Positions 45,399 through 54,746 of a stretch of 64,000 bases of DNA are shown piece by piece. Origin of the DNA: Planctomycetota bacterium (GTDB taxonomy: Bacteria; Planctomycetota; Planctomycetia; Gemmatales; HRBIN36). A model generated the notes under the pieces. That model was given only the letters and a program-made list of their open reading frames with translations. It searched no databases and was not told the DNA's origin. The stretch is taken from NCBI GenBank assembly GCA_014584395.1, contig JACTMY010000002.1, forward strand, positions 1 to 64,000. Reading direction: 5' to 3'. A program made the translations under genes and the position numbers. Each line of letters begins with the position of its first letter. Positions within the stretch are counted from its first letter, which is position 1.

Positions 45399-46582
45399 GC
45401 GCAGCGGACCATGCAGGCGACGGCTTCGAGGCCTTCCGTTCCTCGAGCCAGATGCTCATGCGGCAAAGCGGCTGGCTCGGGTCGGCCCAGCGCCTCTACG
45501 CCGTGGCCCGGAAGGAACTGTTCCACGTGCTCCGCGATCCCGCCATGCTCTTCTTCACCATTTTCATCCCCATCGTGGAGATGTTCCTCTTAGGGTTTGC
45601 GATCGATACCAACGTCCGCCGCATTCGCACGGTGGTCTTCGACCTGGCCCGGACGCAAGAGAGCCGGCGCTTGCTCGATCAGTTCAAGAACACCGATATC
45701 TTCCTCCTGAAGGAAGAAGTCTTCAGCGACGAGGAGCTGAAAAGCGCCATCGTCTCGGGCCAGGCGCGGATCGGCATCAAGATCCCCGAGGATTACTCGC
45801 GGCAAATCCTCTCGGGCAACACGGCGCAAGTGTTGATCCTGGTGGATGGATCGGAATCGAGCATCGCCGGCACGGCCGTGAACGTGAGCAATGCCGTGGC
45901 ACTCCGCGCCTCCCTGGAGCATTTGCTCCAAGACCGCCCCATGCCGGTCGATTCGCGGCCGCAAGTCCTTTTCAATCCGGACACCCGCAGCGCCAACTTT
46001 TTCATTCCGGGGCTGATGGTCGTCGTCTGTCAGATGATGGCCGTGACGCTGTCCGCGACCGCTATCGTGCGGGAAAAGGAAAATGGCACGATCGAACAGC
46101 TCTTCATGACGCCAGTCAGGTCCGGCGAGTTGATCATCGGCAAACTCATTCCCTACATGGTCGTGACCACGGTCGAGTTTATCATCGTCACGATCCTTAT
46201 GCGCATCGTCTTTCAGGTGCCGATCCACGGCTTCTATTTGACGCTCCTGGCGATCTTCATGCCTTTCCTGCTGACGATGCTGGGGATTGGCCTGTGGATT
46301 TCCACGCAGACGAATACCCGCGACGCGGCGCAGCAGATCGCCATTGGCACGGTCATCCCATCGATTTTCCTGTCCGGCTACGTCTTTCCCTTGGATTCGA
46401 TGCCCATCTTTTTCTGGTATGTGGCGCAAATCGTCCCAACCACCTGGATGATCGATGCTTCCCGTGGTGTGATCTTGAGAGGCGCCAGTTGGGCGGAATT
46501 GGGATCGCATAGCCTGGTCTTGTGGTCGATGGCTATTGTGATTTTGACACTGGCTTCCGCACGGTTCCAAAAGCACTTATAA
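45395..46582 (+). CDS. ABC-2 type transporter permease
   Basis: 395 residues. The first membrane helix is near 50-70 ([19 protein letters not shown]), then comes a large extracytoplasmic domain of about 150 residues ([18 protein letters not shown] onward). Five more helices fill the C-terminal half, containing the ABC-2 signature [20 protein letters not shown]. It fits the YbhS/YhhJ class. The start overlaps the ATPase stop by 4 bases, so the two are translationally coupled. Confidence 0.92.
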   Translation: MSAADHAGDGFEAFRSSSQMLMRQSGWLGSAQRLYAVARKELFHVLRDPAMLFFTIFIPIVEMFLLGFAIDTNVRRIRTVVFDLARTQESRRLLDQFKNTDIFLLKEEVFSDEELKSAIVSGQARIGIKIPEDYSRQILSGNTAQVLILVDGSESSIAGTAVNVSNAVALRASLEHLLQDRPMPVDSRPQVLFNPDTRSANFFIPGLMVVVCQMMAVTLSATAIVREKENGTIEQLFMTPVRSGELIIGKLIPYMVVTTVEFIIVTILMRIVFQVPIHGFYLTLLAIFMPFLLTMLGIGLWISTQTNTRDAAQQIAIGTVIPSIFLSGYVFPLDSMPIFFWYVAQIVPTTWMIDASRGVILRGASWAELGSHSLVLWSMAIVILTLASARFQKHL

Positions 46583-46637
46583 TGGGTGATGCTTCGCCCA
46601 GCACCATGAGGCTCAACTTCGACAAAAGGGGCTTACC

Positions 46638-47315
46638 ATGCTTTACCCGGTTTTTGGAGCATGGCTGCTTGGCCTGCTCATGGTTTGTTCGCCGCCGTCG
46701 ATGCTGGATGGAGCTGGCAAGGGAAATCGGCCCCCGAAAATGGAGGTGGACACCTCCAACGTCGACCAGGAACTGCGCCAAGAGTTGCTGGCCATGCTGG
46801 AAGAAGATCAAAAGGCCCGCGCTCGGTACATGGAATGGTATAAGCAGAGAAATTTGCAGCGCGGCGAACCCCTCACCCCGGCCGACAAGGCGGAGTTGGG
46901 CATCATGGCGGAGGTCGAGAAAAAGAACACCGCCAAACTCAAGAAGATCGTGGCCAAGCATGGCTGGCCGTCCATTGCCAAGGCAGATTACGATGGCGCC
47001 GCGGCCGCCTGGTTCCTGATCAATTTCGCCGACAAGGATCGAGCCTTCCAAAAACGGTGCCTGGCCCTTTTGAAGGAAGCAGTGGACAAGGGAGAAGCCA
47101 ATAAGACCGATTGGGCTTATCTGACGGATCGCATTCTGGTGTTGGATAATAAGCGGCAAATTTATGGCACCCAGGTCAAAATCAGCGGACAAAAAGTCGA
47201 ACCCCTGCCCGTGCAGGACCCGGCCAACCTGGAGAAACGCCGGGCCGAACTGGGCATGCCGCCGATGAGCGAGTACCTGGAAAGGGTCAAGGCCCAGCAT
47301 TTTGGCCGGCCGTAA
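46638..47315 (+). CDS. DUF6624-like exported protein (copy 1)
   Basis: 225 residues. A signal-like N-terminus (FGAWLLGLLMVCSPPSM) is followed by a mostly helical domain with the family marks LKKIVAKHGWPS, ADKDRAFQKRCL, AYLTDRILV and YGTQVK. The function is unknown. It is 55 bases after the ABC permease on the same strand and has a paralogue immediately downstream, so it may belong to the export operon. Confidence 0.7.
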   Translation: MLYPVFGAWLLGLLMVCSPPSMLDGAGKGNRPPKMEVDTSNVDQELRQELLAMLEEDQKARARYMEWYKQRNLQRGEPLTPADKAELGIMAEVEKKNTAKLKKIVAKHGWPSIAKADYDGAAAAWFLINFADKDRAFQKRCLALLKEAVDKGEANKTDWAYLTDRILVLDNKRQIYGTQVKISGQKVEPLPVQDPANLEKRRAELGMPPMSEYLERVKAQHFGRP

Positions 47316-47374
47316 AACGCAGCGCTCCGCCCGGCCGCCAATTTTCTTGTGAACTGAGGAAAAGGATACGCGCA

Positions 47375-48055
47375 ATGCTGAATGGATTTGCAGGCGGGGT
47401 GCTGTTGTTGTTGATTTGGATCATGCCGGGCAGCCCGCCTCCCAAGGAAGCTTCCAAGCAGGATGAACCCGCGCCGATCAGCAAGCCTGAACTGCGGCAG
47501 GAACTGGGCGACATGGTCAAGGAAGATCAAAAAGCCAGGTTCAAGATGATCGAGATGATGCGCCAAAGCCCTGCTTCGTCCGAGGAGATGACCGCGATCC
47601 TCAAGGAACTACGCGCGATCGACCGCAAGCATACGCAACGGATGAAGGAAATCGTCCAACAGCATGGCTGGCCGACCAGGTCCATGGTGGGCGCGGATGG
47701 AGCACAAAACGCCTGGCTGCTGGTGCAACACGCCGATCACGATCGGGCCTTCCAATCTCACTGCCTGGAGTTGATGAAACTCCTGCTCGATCAGGGGGAA
47801 GTGTCGAAAAGCAACTTCGCCTATCTCACGGATCGCGTGCTCATCGGCGAGGGCAAGCCGCAACGATATGGCACGCAACTGCATACTGTCGCTGGCGAAC
47901 TCGTGCCCCAGAAAATGGAAGATCCCGAGCGTGTCGATGAACGCCGCAAGGAAATGGGCATGGAGCCTTTGGCCAAATATCTGGAGTTTGCGCGGCAAAT
48001 GCAAAAAGGCGCCGCGCCAACTCCGGCGGATGGCAAGAAAGACGACCGACGTTAG
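47375..48055 (+). CDS. DUF6624-like exported protein (copy 2)
   Basis: A 226-residue paralogue of the previous gene with the same blocks in the same order: a hydrophobic N-terminus (GVLLLLIWIMPGSPP), MKEIVQQHGWPT, ADHDRAFQSHCLEL, AYLTDRVLI and RYGTQLH, ending MGMEPLAKYLEFA. Both copies have the conserved E/D-Q-K-A-R start (MVKEDQKARFKM). The pair is separated by 59 bases. It is convergent with aspS. Confidence 0.7.
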   Translation: MLNGFAGGVLLLLIWIMPGSPPPKEASKQDEPAPISKPELRQELGDMVKEDQKARFKMIEMMRQSPASSEEMTAILKELRAIDRKHTQRMKEIVQQHGWPTRSMVGADGAQNAWLLVQHADHDRAFQSHCLELMKLLLDQGEVSKSNFAYLTDRVLIGEGKPQRYGTQLHTVAGELVPQKMEDPERVDERRKEMGMEPLAKYLEFARQMQKGAAPTPADGKKDDRR

Positions 48056-48095
48056 ATCGATCATTCAGAAAGAGCCGACCCTTGGTTCCTTGGGG

Positions 48096-49886
48096 TCAGC
48101 CCTCGGTTGGCGCGGGTTGTGTTGGCAAGCCCAGTTCCTTGAGTTGCTTCGCATCCACGGGTGATGGGGCCCCGGTCATGAGGTCCATCGCCTTTTGCGT
48201 CTTGGGGAACGCGATGCAATCGCGGATGTTGTTCAGCCCCGCCAGCATCATGATCCAGCGATCCAACCCCAGTGCGATTCCTCCATGAGGAGGCGCTCCG
48301 TACTTGAGGGCTTCCAACAGAAAACCAAAACGCTTCATGGCGGATTCGGCGGGGATGCCCAGTAAATGGAAGATTTGCTGTTGCACGTCGGGCCGGTGGA
48401 TTCGAATGCTGCCGCCGCCGCATTCATCCCCATTGATCACCATGTCATACGCCTTGGCCCGGGCCTTCTCCGGCTGCGACGTGAGCAGCGGAATGTCCTC
48501 ATCCATCGGGCTGGTGAAAGGATGGTGATTGGCCACCCAGCGGTTTTCCTCCGCGTCCCACATGAGCAGGGGGAAATCGATGACCCAGGCAAAGTGGAAG
48601 GAGCGCGGACCAAAGAGCTTCAAGTGGGCGCCCAGGTGCGAACGCACCGCGCCCAGCGCGGCGCACACCGTCTCCTCTTGATCGGCCACGAAGAGAAGCA
48701 AATCGCCGGCCTTGGCCCCCATCCGCTCCCGCAGGGCGGACTGAACCTCGGGGGGAATAAACTTTTCGATGGGGGAATTGAGTTTAGCCGCTTCCACCTT
48801 GGCCCAAGCCAGCCCCTTCGCGCCGTACCGCTTGGCCACCTCTTCCAGTTGGTCGATGCCCTTGCGGGAGAACTGTTCCGCCGCTCCGGTGGCGCACAAG
48901 CCGCGCACGCATCCCTTGGCGTCCAAAATGGAACGAAAGACCTTGAACTCGGTGCGGGCGGCCCATTCGGAGAGTTCCACGATCTCCAGGCCAAAACGCA
49001 AGTCGGGCTTGTCGCTGCCGTATTTCAGCATCGCTTCTGCGTAAGTCAACCGCGGAAACGGCATCGGGACATTGACGCCGATCAACTCGCCAAAGACTTC
49101 CTGGGTCAACCCCTCGATGACTTGAAACACGTCTTCGCAATCGACGAAGGACATTTCCATGTCGAGTTGCGTGAATTCCGGCTGCCGGTTGGCACGAAGG
49201 TCCTCGTCCCGCAAACAGCGGGCGATTTGGTAATATTTGTCGTAACCCGCCACCATCATGATTTGTTTGTACAATTGCGGCGACTGCGGCAGTGCGTACC
49301 ACATGCCGTGATGCACGCGGCTCGGCACCAGATAATCCCTGGCCCCTTCGGGCGTGCTCTTGCCGAGCATCGGGGTTTCGATTTCGATGAAACCGAGCCG
49401 GTCGAAATAGCGGTGGATGATTTTGTTGAGGCGGTGGCGCAGAATCAGCGTCTGCTGCATGGCGGGCCGGCGCAGGTCAAGATACCGATACTTGAGCCGC
49501 AGGTCTTCGCTTGCGGTCTCCTCGGCCACGTTGTTGATTTCAAAGGGGGGCAAGGCGGACTCGTTGAGCAAATGCACGCGGGCTGCGACGACTTCCACCG
49601 CGCCGGTCGGCAGTTTGGGATTGCGGTTGCCTTCGGGGCGGGCCTCGACTTGGCCGCGAACGGCGATGACAAACTCGCGCCCCAACTTCGTGGCCGTCTC
49701 AAACATCTCGCGCCCCAGCGCGGGGACAAATTTCACTTGGGTCACCCCATACCGGTCGCGCAAGTCGATGAACACCAAGCCGCCGTGGTCTCGGCGCACG
49801 TCCACCCAGCCGCATAAGGTGACTGATTGACCCACGTGCTGGGCGCGTAACTCGCCGCAAGTATGGCTTCGCTGATATTCAGCCAT
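48096..49886 (-). CDS. aspS: Aspartyl-tRNA synthetase, bacterial type
   Basis: 596 residues. The N-terminal OB anticodon domain (GWVDVRRDHGGLVFIDLRDR) is followed by class II motif 2 (YYQIARCLRDEDLRANRQPE), the bacterial GAD insertion (about 280-420) and motif 3 (GIALGLDRWIMMLAG). Residues His34 and Gly86 (in RPEGN) match the pair reported for non-discriminating bacterial AspRS, where discriminating enzymes have Leu and Lys. It may therefore also charge tRNA-Asn for transamidation. ATG 49886 has AAAGGA 5 bases upstream; ATG 49892 is an alternative. Confidence 0.95.
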   Translation of the reverse strand: MAEYQRSHTCGELRAQHVGQSVTLCGWVDVRRDHGGLVFIDLRDRYGVTQVKFVPALGREMFETATKLGREFVIAVRGQVEARPEGNRNPKLPTGAVEVVAARVHLLNESALPPFEINNVAEETASEDLRLKYRYLDLRRPAMQQTLILRHRLNKIIHRYFDRLGFIEIETPMLGKSTPEGARDYLVPSRVHHGMWYALPQSPQLYKQIMMVAGYDKYYQIARCLRDEDLRANRQPEFTQLDMEMSFVDCEDVFQVIEGLTQEVFGELIGVNVPMPFPRLTYAEAMLKYGSDKPDLRFGLEIVELSEWAARTEFKVFRSILDAKGCVRGLCATGAAEQFSRKGIDQLEEVAKRYGAKGLAWAKVEAAKLNSPIEKFIPPEVQSALRERMGAKAGDLLLFVADQEETVCAALGAVRSHLGAHLKLFGPRSFHFAWVIDFPLLMWDAEENRWVANHHPFTSPMDEDIPLLTSQPEKARAKAYDMVINGDECGGGSIRIHRPDVQQQIFHLLGIPAESAMKRFGFLLEALKYGAPPHGGIALGLDRWIMMLAGLNNIRDCIAFPKTQKAMDLMTGAPSPVDAKQLKELGLPTQPAPTEG

Positions 49887-50048
49887 GATCATCCTTTCCC
49901 AAAAAAAACGGACCGCGTCTGTGAGCCAGACGCGCCGTCGTCATTATAAGTTCAACGAAAAACGGAGCAAGAAAGGCCGTCTTTTTGGCGGCACGGGCGT
50001 CGTCCTTCCCGGTTGGGCCATAGCCGCATGCCGCCTGGACGCTCGCCG

Positions 50049-51788
50049 CTATTTCCGCTGCAGCAACCGCCAAAGGAAATAGATCGGGATGCCGCTCAGG
50101 ACGATGATCAGCCCCGGCCAGGTGAATTTGGGTTTGACGATCAGCAGGTTCACCATCACCAAGGCGCACATGCTGACGTAAAACGCGGGCAAGACGGGAT
50201 AGCCAAACGCTCGATAGGGCCGTTCCGCTTGCGGCTGAGTGCGCCGCAAGATGAACAAGCCGATCACCGTCAGCACGTAAAAGACCAGGACGGCGAAGAT
50301 GACGTAATCGAGCAGTTCATTGTACGTGCCCGAGAACACCAGCAGGATGGACCAGGCACTTTGAAAGATCAGGCCAACGGCGGGCACGCCGCGCCGATTC
50401 AGCCGACCCACGGCCCGGAAAAAGAGGTTGTCGACCGCCATGACGTAATAGAGCCTGGCGCCCATGAGAATCATGCCATTCACGCATCCGAAGGTGGAGA
50501 TCATGATGGCGACGGCCATGGCATAGGCCCCATAGCGGGGCGAAAGGAGTTCCAGGATCGCCGTGCCGACGCGACCGTCCTTGGCCCCGTTGATGCCGCG
50601 ATGATAGGCGGCTTCACTGGCCGCCTGGTCGGCTTTTTTCAGGGCCTCCTGGGCGGCCGCGGCGTTGTTGGCCTTGGCGTATTCTTCCGCCTTTAGATAT
50701 TCCGCGTCGGCCAGCCGTTCCTTTTCCAAGGCTTTGGAGGGATCGCCTTGCACGGGGAGCGATTCGATAAAGGCGTAATTGGCGGCGAGGTAAAGGACGA
50801 TGACCATGCTGGTGCCGAAAAAGAGGCTCAAAGGGAGGTTGCGCTTGGGGTTTTTGAACTCGCCGGCTGTGAAGGTGATGTTGTTCCATGCATCCATGGA
50901 GAACAGGGAACCGACCATCGCGCCGCCGACGACCATCAGGCCGATCACGGTGAGATTGAACGCCGGCAAGGATTTCTGCATTTTGAGGGTGGATTCCGTG
51001 CCCATGAGGCCGCCCCAGAGGTCGCCGTAATTGGCGGTGCGCGCGGCGGCGCTGGCGACCACGAAAAGGCCGACGAGGATCAGGCCGATGAGGGCCAAGG
51101 TTTTCGTCACGCCCATGACGTTTTGCACGATCTTGCCTTCCTGCACCCCGCGGCAATTGAGCCAGGTGAGGAAAACGATGACCCCGACCGCCACGATCTG
51201 CCCGGCCGTTACCACGAAGTGCTTCATTTCGAAAAACGGCTCGGCCATAAAGGGCAGGGAAAATTGCCAGTTCACGTTCGTGGCGGCGAAGACGATGATG
51301 GCTTTTTGATGGAGGGCATCGGTGCCCAGGTCGGCGAGACTGGGGAATAAGGCCGCTACGTCCCTGGCCGGCTGCAGCACTTCCAATTGGACTTGCGTGC
51401 CAATCATCGGCACCAGCACCCCAAGAAACTTGGCAAAGGCCACGGCCACGGCGGCGATGGAACCGGTTTGGATCACGAGGAAACAGGTCCAGCCGTAAAG
51501 GAAGCCCCAGAGCGGCGAATAGGATTCCTTGAGATAGACGTATTGGCCGCCGGCATGGGGCATCATGCCCGCCAATTCCGCGTAGCTCATGGCGCCGAGA
51601 AGCGTCATCACGCCGGACAAGGCCCACACGACCATGAGCCAACCCGCCGCACCAACGTCGTTGGCGATGTCTTGCGAGGTGATGAAAATGCCGGAGCCTA
51701 TCATCGTCCCGGCGACCAGCATGGTGCCGTCAAAGAGGCCCAAGCGCTGCTGAAAGCCGTGGGAAGAACCGGAAGGTTGTGACGCCAT
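50049..51788 (-). CDS. APC-family amino acid permease with helical insertion
   Basis: 579 residues with about 12 membrane helices. The N-terminal APC block is DGTMLVAGTMIGSGIFITSQ, then AAGWLMVVWALSGVMTLLGA and AMSYAELAGMMPHAGGQYVY. The substrate is probably an amino acid. A charged Ala/Lys/Glu segment of about 60 residues (encoded near 50575-50755) interrupts a loop after VIVLYLAANYAF and is not part of the standard fold. A second APC gene lies upstream on the same strand behind a terminator, so the two are separately transcribed. Confidence 0.88.
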   Translation of the reverse strand: MASQPSGSSHGFQQRLGLFDGTMLVAGTMIGSGIFITSQDIANDVGAAGWLMVVWALSGVMTLLGAMSYAELAGMMPHAGGQYVYLKESYSPLWGFLYGWTCFLVIQTGSIAAVAVAFAKFLGVLVPMIGTQVQLEVLQPARDVAALFPSLADLGTDALHQKAIIVFAATNVNWQFSLPFMAEPFFEMKHFVVTAGQIVAVGVIVFLTWLNCRGVQEGKIVQNVMGVTKTLALIGLILVGLFVVASAAARTANYGDLWGGLMGTESTLKMQKSLPAFNLTVIGLMVVGGAMVGSLFSMDAWNNITFTAGEFKNPKRNLPLSLFFGTSMVIVLYLAANYAFIESLPVQGDPSKALEKERLADAEYLKAEEYAKANNAAAAQEALKKADQAASEAAYHRGINGAKDGRVGTAILELLSPRYGAYAMAVAIMISTFGCVNGMILMGARLYYVMAVDNLFFRAVGRLNRRGVPAVGLIFQSAWSILLVFSGTYNELLDYVIFAVLVFYVLTVIGLFILRRTQPQAERPYRAFGYPVLPAFYVSMCALVMVNLLIVKPKFTWPGLIIVLSGIPIYFLWRLLQRK

Positions 51789-51820
51789 GAAAGCCGCCGC
51801 TCTTTCCTTCGGAAATGGGT

Positions 51821-51857
51821 AAAAAAGGCCCCCCGGTTGCCGTCGCCGAGGGGCCTT
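51821..51857 (-). terminator. Intrinsic terminator between the two permease genes
   Basis: On the minus strand AAGGCCCC (51857-51850) pairs with GGGGCCTT (51832-51825) and is followed by T4, just after the stop of the 512-residue permease gene. Confidence 0.88.
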
Positions 51858-51865
51858 GACGTTCT

Positions 51866-53404
51866 TTAGTGTCCTGGGGGCGGCGGGGGCGGGATGTCGC
51901 GAACCACCGCTTCGCCCCGCAATTCCTTGCCTAAAAGACTATGCCGCCGGCCGTAGATGAAATAGACCAATAACCCCAAAAGCAACCAGAAGATCAAACG
52001 GAGCCAGTTGCCTACGGGCAGGGACATCATCAGCATCATGCAGGTCAACATGCCCGCCAAAGGAACAATCGGCACCAGCGGGCAGCGGAACGGCCGGTGT
52101 GCACCGGGATTGGTCTTACGCATAATGAGCACCGAACCGCAGACCACCACGAAGGCGAATAGCGTGCCGATATTGGTGAGTTCCAAGAGGGCCCCGATGG
52201 GCAGCAAGCCCGTCAACACCGAAACAAAGATGCCAATGGCGATGGTGCTTTTCCAAGGCGTTTTGAAGATCGGATGCACCTCCGAGAAGAAGGCCTTGGG
52301 CACCAAGCCATCCCGCGCCATGGCTAAAAAGACGCGCGGTCCCGAAAGCATCATGACCAGCAACACGGAGGTGATTCCGGCAATGGCGGCCGCTGCAATC
52401 ACAAACTCCGCCCAGGGCATGCCAACCTGTTTGAAGGCCGCGGAAACGCCGGCCCCGCGGTCGATTTGATTGTATTTCACCATGCCGGTGATGACGGCGA
52501 CCACTGCCACGTAAAGGATCGTGCAGATCACGAGCGAGGCGATGATGCCGATGGGCACGTCGCGCTGGGGATTCTTCGCTTCCTCGGCATGAGTGGAAAT
52601 GGAATCGAACCCGATATAGGAGAAAAAGATAAGGGCCGCCCCCGCGAGCATGCCCACGGGCTTGCCGCCATGGGATTCGCCAAGCGTCCATTGGCCAAAA
52701 AAGCTCAAACCGCCCCAACCATACGGCGCGAAGGGTTCATAATTGGCGGGATTGATGTAGTAGGCGCCCACGAGGATGACGAAGAGCACTGCGGCCACCT
52801 TGATGAACACCATCAGGGAGTTGAACCCAGCACTTTCCGAGATGCCTTTCACCAGCACGGCCGTGATGATGAAGGTCACGATAACGGCCGGCAGGTTGAC
52901 ATACGCACCTGTGAAAATGAAATGATGTGTTTTTTCGTCGAAGATGATGGGGGCCTTGCTCAGCTTTTCCGTGACTTGCAAGCCGAACTTGCCCAGGACC
53001 GCTTGGAAGTAACTGGACCATCCATTGGCGACGGTGGCCGCGCCCACCGCGTATTCGAGCACCAAGTCCCAGCCGATGATCCAGGCGCACAGCTCGCCCA
53101 TGGTGCAGTAGGCGTACGTGTACGCGCTGCCCGCCACGGGCGCCATCGAGGCAAACTCCGCGTAGCACAGCGCTGCAAAAATGCAGGCCATCCCGGCGAC
53201 CATGTAGGAGACCATGAGGGCGGGGCCGGCCGTGGTGTTGGCGGCTTCACCCGTGGCCACGAAAATGCCCGCCCCGATCACGGCCCCCACGCCGAGCGAC
53301 GTCAAGGCCACCGGGCCCAAGGCTCGTTTTAATCGATTGTCACCGGCTGCTTCTTCAAGGAGGACTTTGAGTGATTTGACGGCAAAGAGTTGTTTCTTTA
53401 ACAT
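51866..53404 (-). CDS. APC-family (cationic amino acid transporter-like) permease
   Basis: 512 residues with about 12-14 helices. KRALGPVALTSLGVGAVIGA and GIFVATGEAANTTAGPALM form the N-terminal signature of CAT-type APC permeases. SYTYAYCTMGELCAWIIGWDL is cut here only by residue limits: SAYTYAYCTMGELCAW is the visible conserved start of helix 3, and FFSYIGFDSISTHAEEAKNP is the conserved loop after helix 6. It ends with the low-complexity tail PPPPPPGH. The substrate is inferred as an amino acid. It is divergent from hemW, 80 bases apart. Confidence 0.88.
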   Translation of the reverse strand: MLKKQLFAVKSLKVLLEEAAGDNRLKRALGPVALTSLGVGAVIGAGIFVATGEAANTTAGPALMVSYMVAGMACIFAALCYAEFASMAPVAGSAYTYAYCTMGELCAWIIGWDLVLEYAVGAATVANGWSSYFQAVLGKFGLQVTEKLSKAPIIFDEKTHHFIFTGAYVNLPAVIVTFIITAVLVKGISESAGFNSLMVFIKVAAVLFVILVGAYYINPANYEPFAPYGWGGLSFFGQWTLGESHGGKPVGMLAGAALIFFSYIGFDSISTHAEEAKNPQRDVPIGIIASLVICTILYVAVVAVITGMVKYNQIDRGAGVSAAFKQVGMPWAEFVIAAAAIAGITSVLLVMMLSGPRVFLAMARDGLVPKAFFSEVHPIFKTPWKSTIAIGIFVSVLTGLLPIGALLELTNIGTLFAFVVVCGSVLIMRKTNPGAHRPFRCPLVPIVPLAGMLTCMMLMMSLPVGNWLRLIFWLLLGLLVYFIYGRRHSLLGKELRGEAVVRDIPPPPPPGH

Positions 53405-53484
53405 CGATGGTCTCGGGCGATGACGGATAGAATAACAACCTCATCCACTCCCGACTCCAGGTTCAGTCAGGGTGAACGCATTCC

Positions 53485-54738
53485 ATGCAGAGCAAATTAA
53501 CGCCCCAAGCCATTGAAGTCAAGCAAAGCCAGGCGGCTTTCGTGGCAAATCCTGCGTCGCTGTATCTGCACATCCCGTTTTGCGTCCATCATTGCCACTA
53601 CTGCGATTTCGCCGTTGTGTCAGGGAAAGACCACTTGGCCGATGCTTACCTCGATGCCTTGGAGGCTGAAATCCGCTTGGTTTTAGTCGACCATCCGTCT
53701 TCTTCTCCCATCGAGACGCTTTTTATCGGCGGGGGCACGCCGACCCAATTATCCCCAGCGCAGCTCGAACGCCTGCTGCAAATGATCCGGCGCCATTTCA
53801 CGTTGAGCGAGGGGTTCGAATGGTCCGTCGAAGCGAACCCGGATGGTCTCACGCTTGACAAGATCAAAGTGCTCGCCCACAACGGCGTCAATCGTCTTAG
53901 TCTGGGCGTGCAATCCTTTGAGAACCACTTGCTGAAGCTTTTAGAGCGGCAGCATACGAGGGAGGATGTCCTGAAAGTTCTGGATCGGGTTCGGCCTTAT
54001 TTCCAACAAACGGCCATTGATCTGATCTTTGGCATCCCCGAACAGTCGCTGGAAGAATGGCAATCCGATTTGGCTTGGGCTCATCGCTTAGGCTTGACCC
54101 ATGTTTCGGTGTATGGCTTAACCTATGAAAAGGGGACGGGGCTTTGGAAGGCCATGCACCAAGGCAAGGTCGCTCCACTGGCTGAGAGCGAAGAGGCGGC
54201 CCTGTATCGCTTGGCCATGACCTGGCTGCCAGAGCATGGGTTGGAGCAATATGAAATCGCCAATTTCGCCGTGCCAGGATGCGCTTGCAGGCACAATCAA
54301 ACCTATTGGGCCAACCGTCCCCATTATGGATTTGGCCTGGGGGCGGCTCGCTATCTGCAGGGCTGCCGATCGACGAACACCCGCAGTCTACACACCTATT
54401 TGGACCGGCTGGCGCAAGGACAATCGGTGGTTCAGCATCAAGAGCAACTGTTGCCGGAAGAGCGTGCCAGAGAAACGGCCATGCTGAACCTGCGCCGCGC
54501 GGAGGGCATCGTGAGACGCGATTTTCTCTCAACGACCGGATTGGCCATCGATGACCTGGCCAGCGCGGCGATTCATTGGGGAAGAGCCAATGATTGGTTA
54601 TGGGACGATGAGATGGCCATTGGCCTGACTTTGGAAGGCAAACTGGTGGCCGATGAAGTCATGAGCCGCTTTTTAGTTGCGGACCAACATCAATCCTCCA
54701 TGTCAAGCGCGGCGGCCGCGCTGCCAACCAGGGACTGA
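53485..54738 (+). CDS. hemW: HemW-like radical SAM haem chaperone
   Basis: 417 residues. The iron-sulfur motif CVHHCHYCDF is at about residues 33-42 (CxxxCxxC with Asp-Phe after, as in HemW; HemN has CGC). SAM-binding FIGGGTPTQL and the block VNRLSLGVQSF follow, and the C-terminal HemN-type domain (RHNQTYWANRPHYGFGLGAA) is present. The bulk of the family shuttles haem rather than oxidising coproporphyrinogen. tsaB starts 8 bases after its stop. Confidence 0.9.
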   Translation: MQSKLTPQAIEVKQSQAAFVANPASLYLHIPFCVHHCHYCDFAVVSGKDHLADAYLDALEAEIRLVLVDHPSSSPIETLFIGGGTPTQLSPAQLERLLQMIRRHFTLSEGFEWSVEANPDGLTLDKIKVLAHNGVNRLSLGVQSFENHLLKLLERQHTREDVLKVLDRVRPYFQQTAIDLIFGIPEQSLEEWQSDLAWAHRLGLTHVSVYGLTYEKGTGLWKAMHQGKVAPLAESEEAALYRLAMTWLPEHGLEQYEIANFAVPGCACRHNQTYWANRPHYGFGLGAARYLQGCRSTNTRSLHTYLDRLAQGQSVVQHQEQLLPEERARETAMLNLRRAEGIVRRDFLSTTGLAIDDLASAAIHWGRANDWLWDDEMAIGLTLEGKLVADEVMSRFLVADQHQSSMSSAAAALPTRD

Positions 54739-54746
54739 ATCAACCG

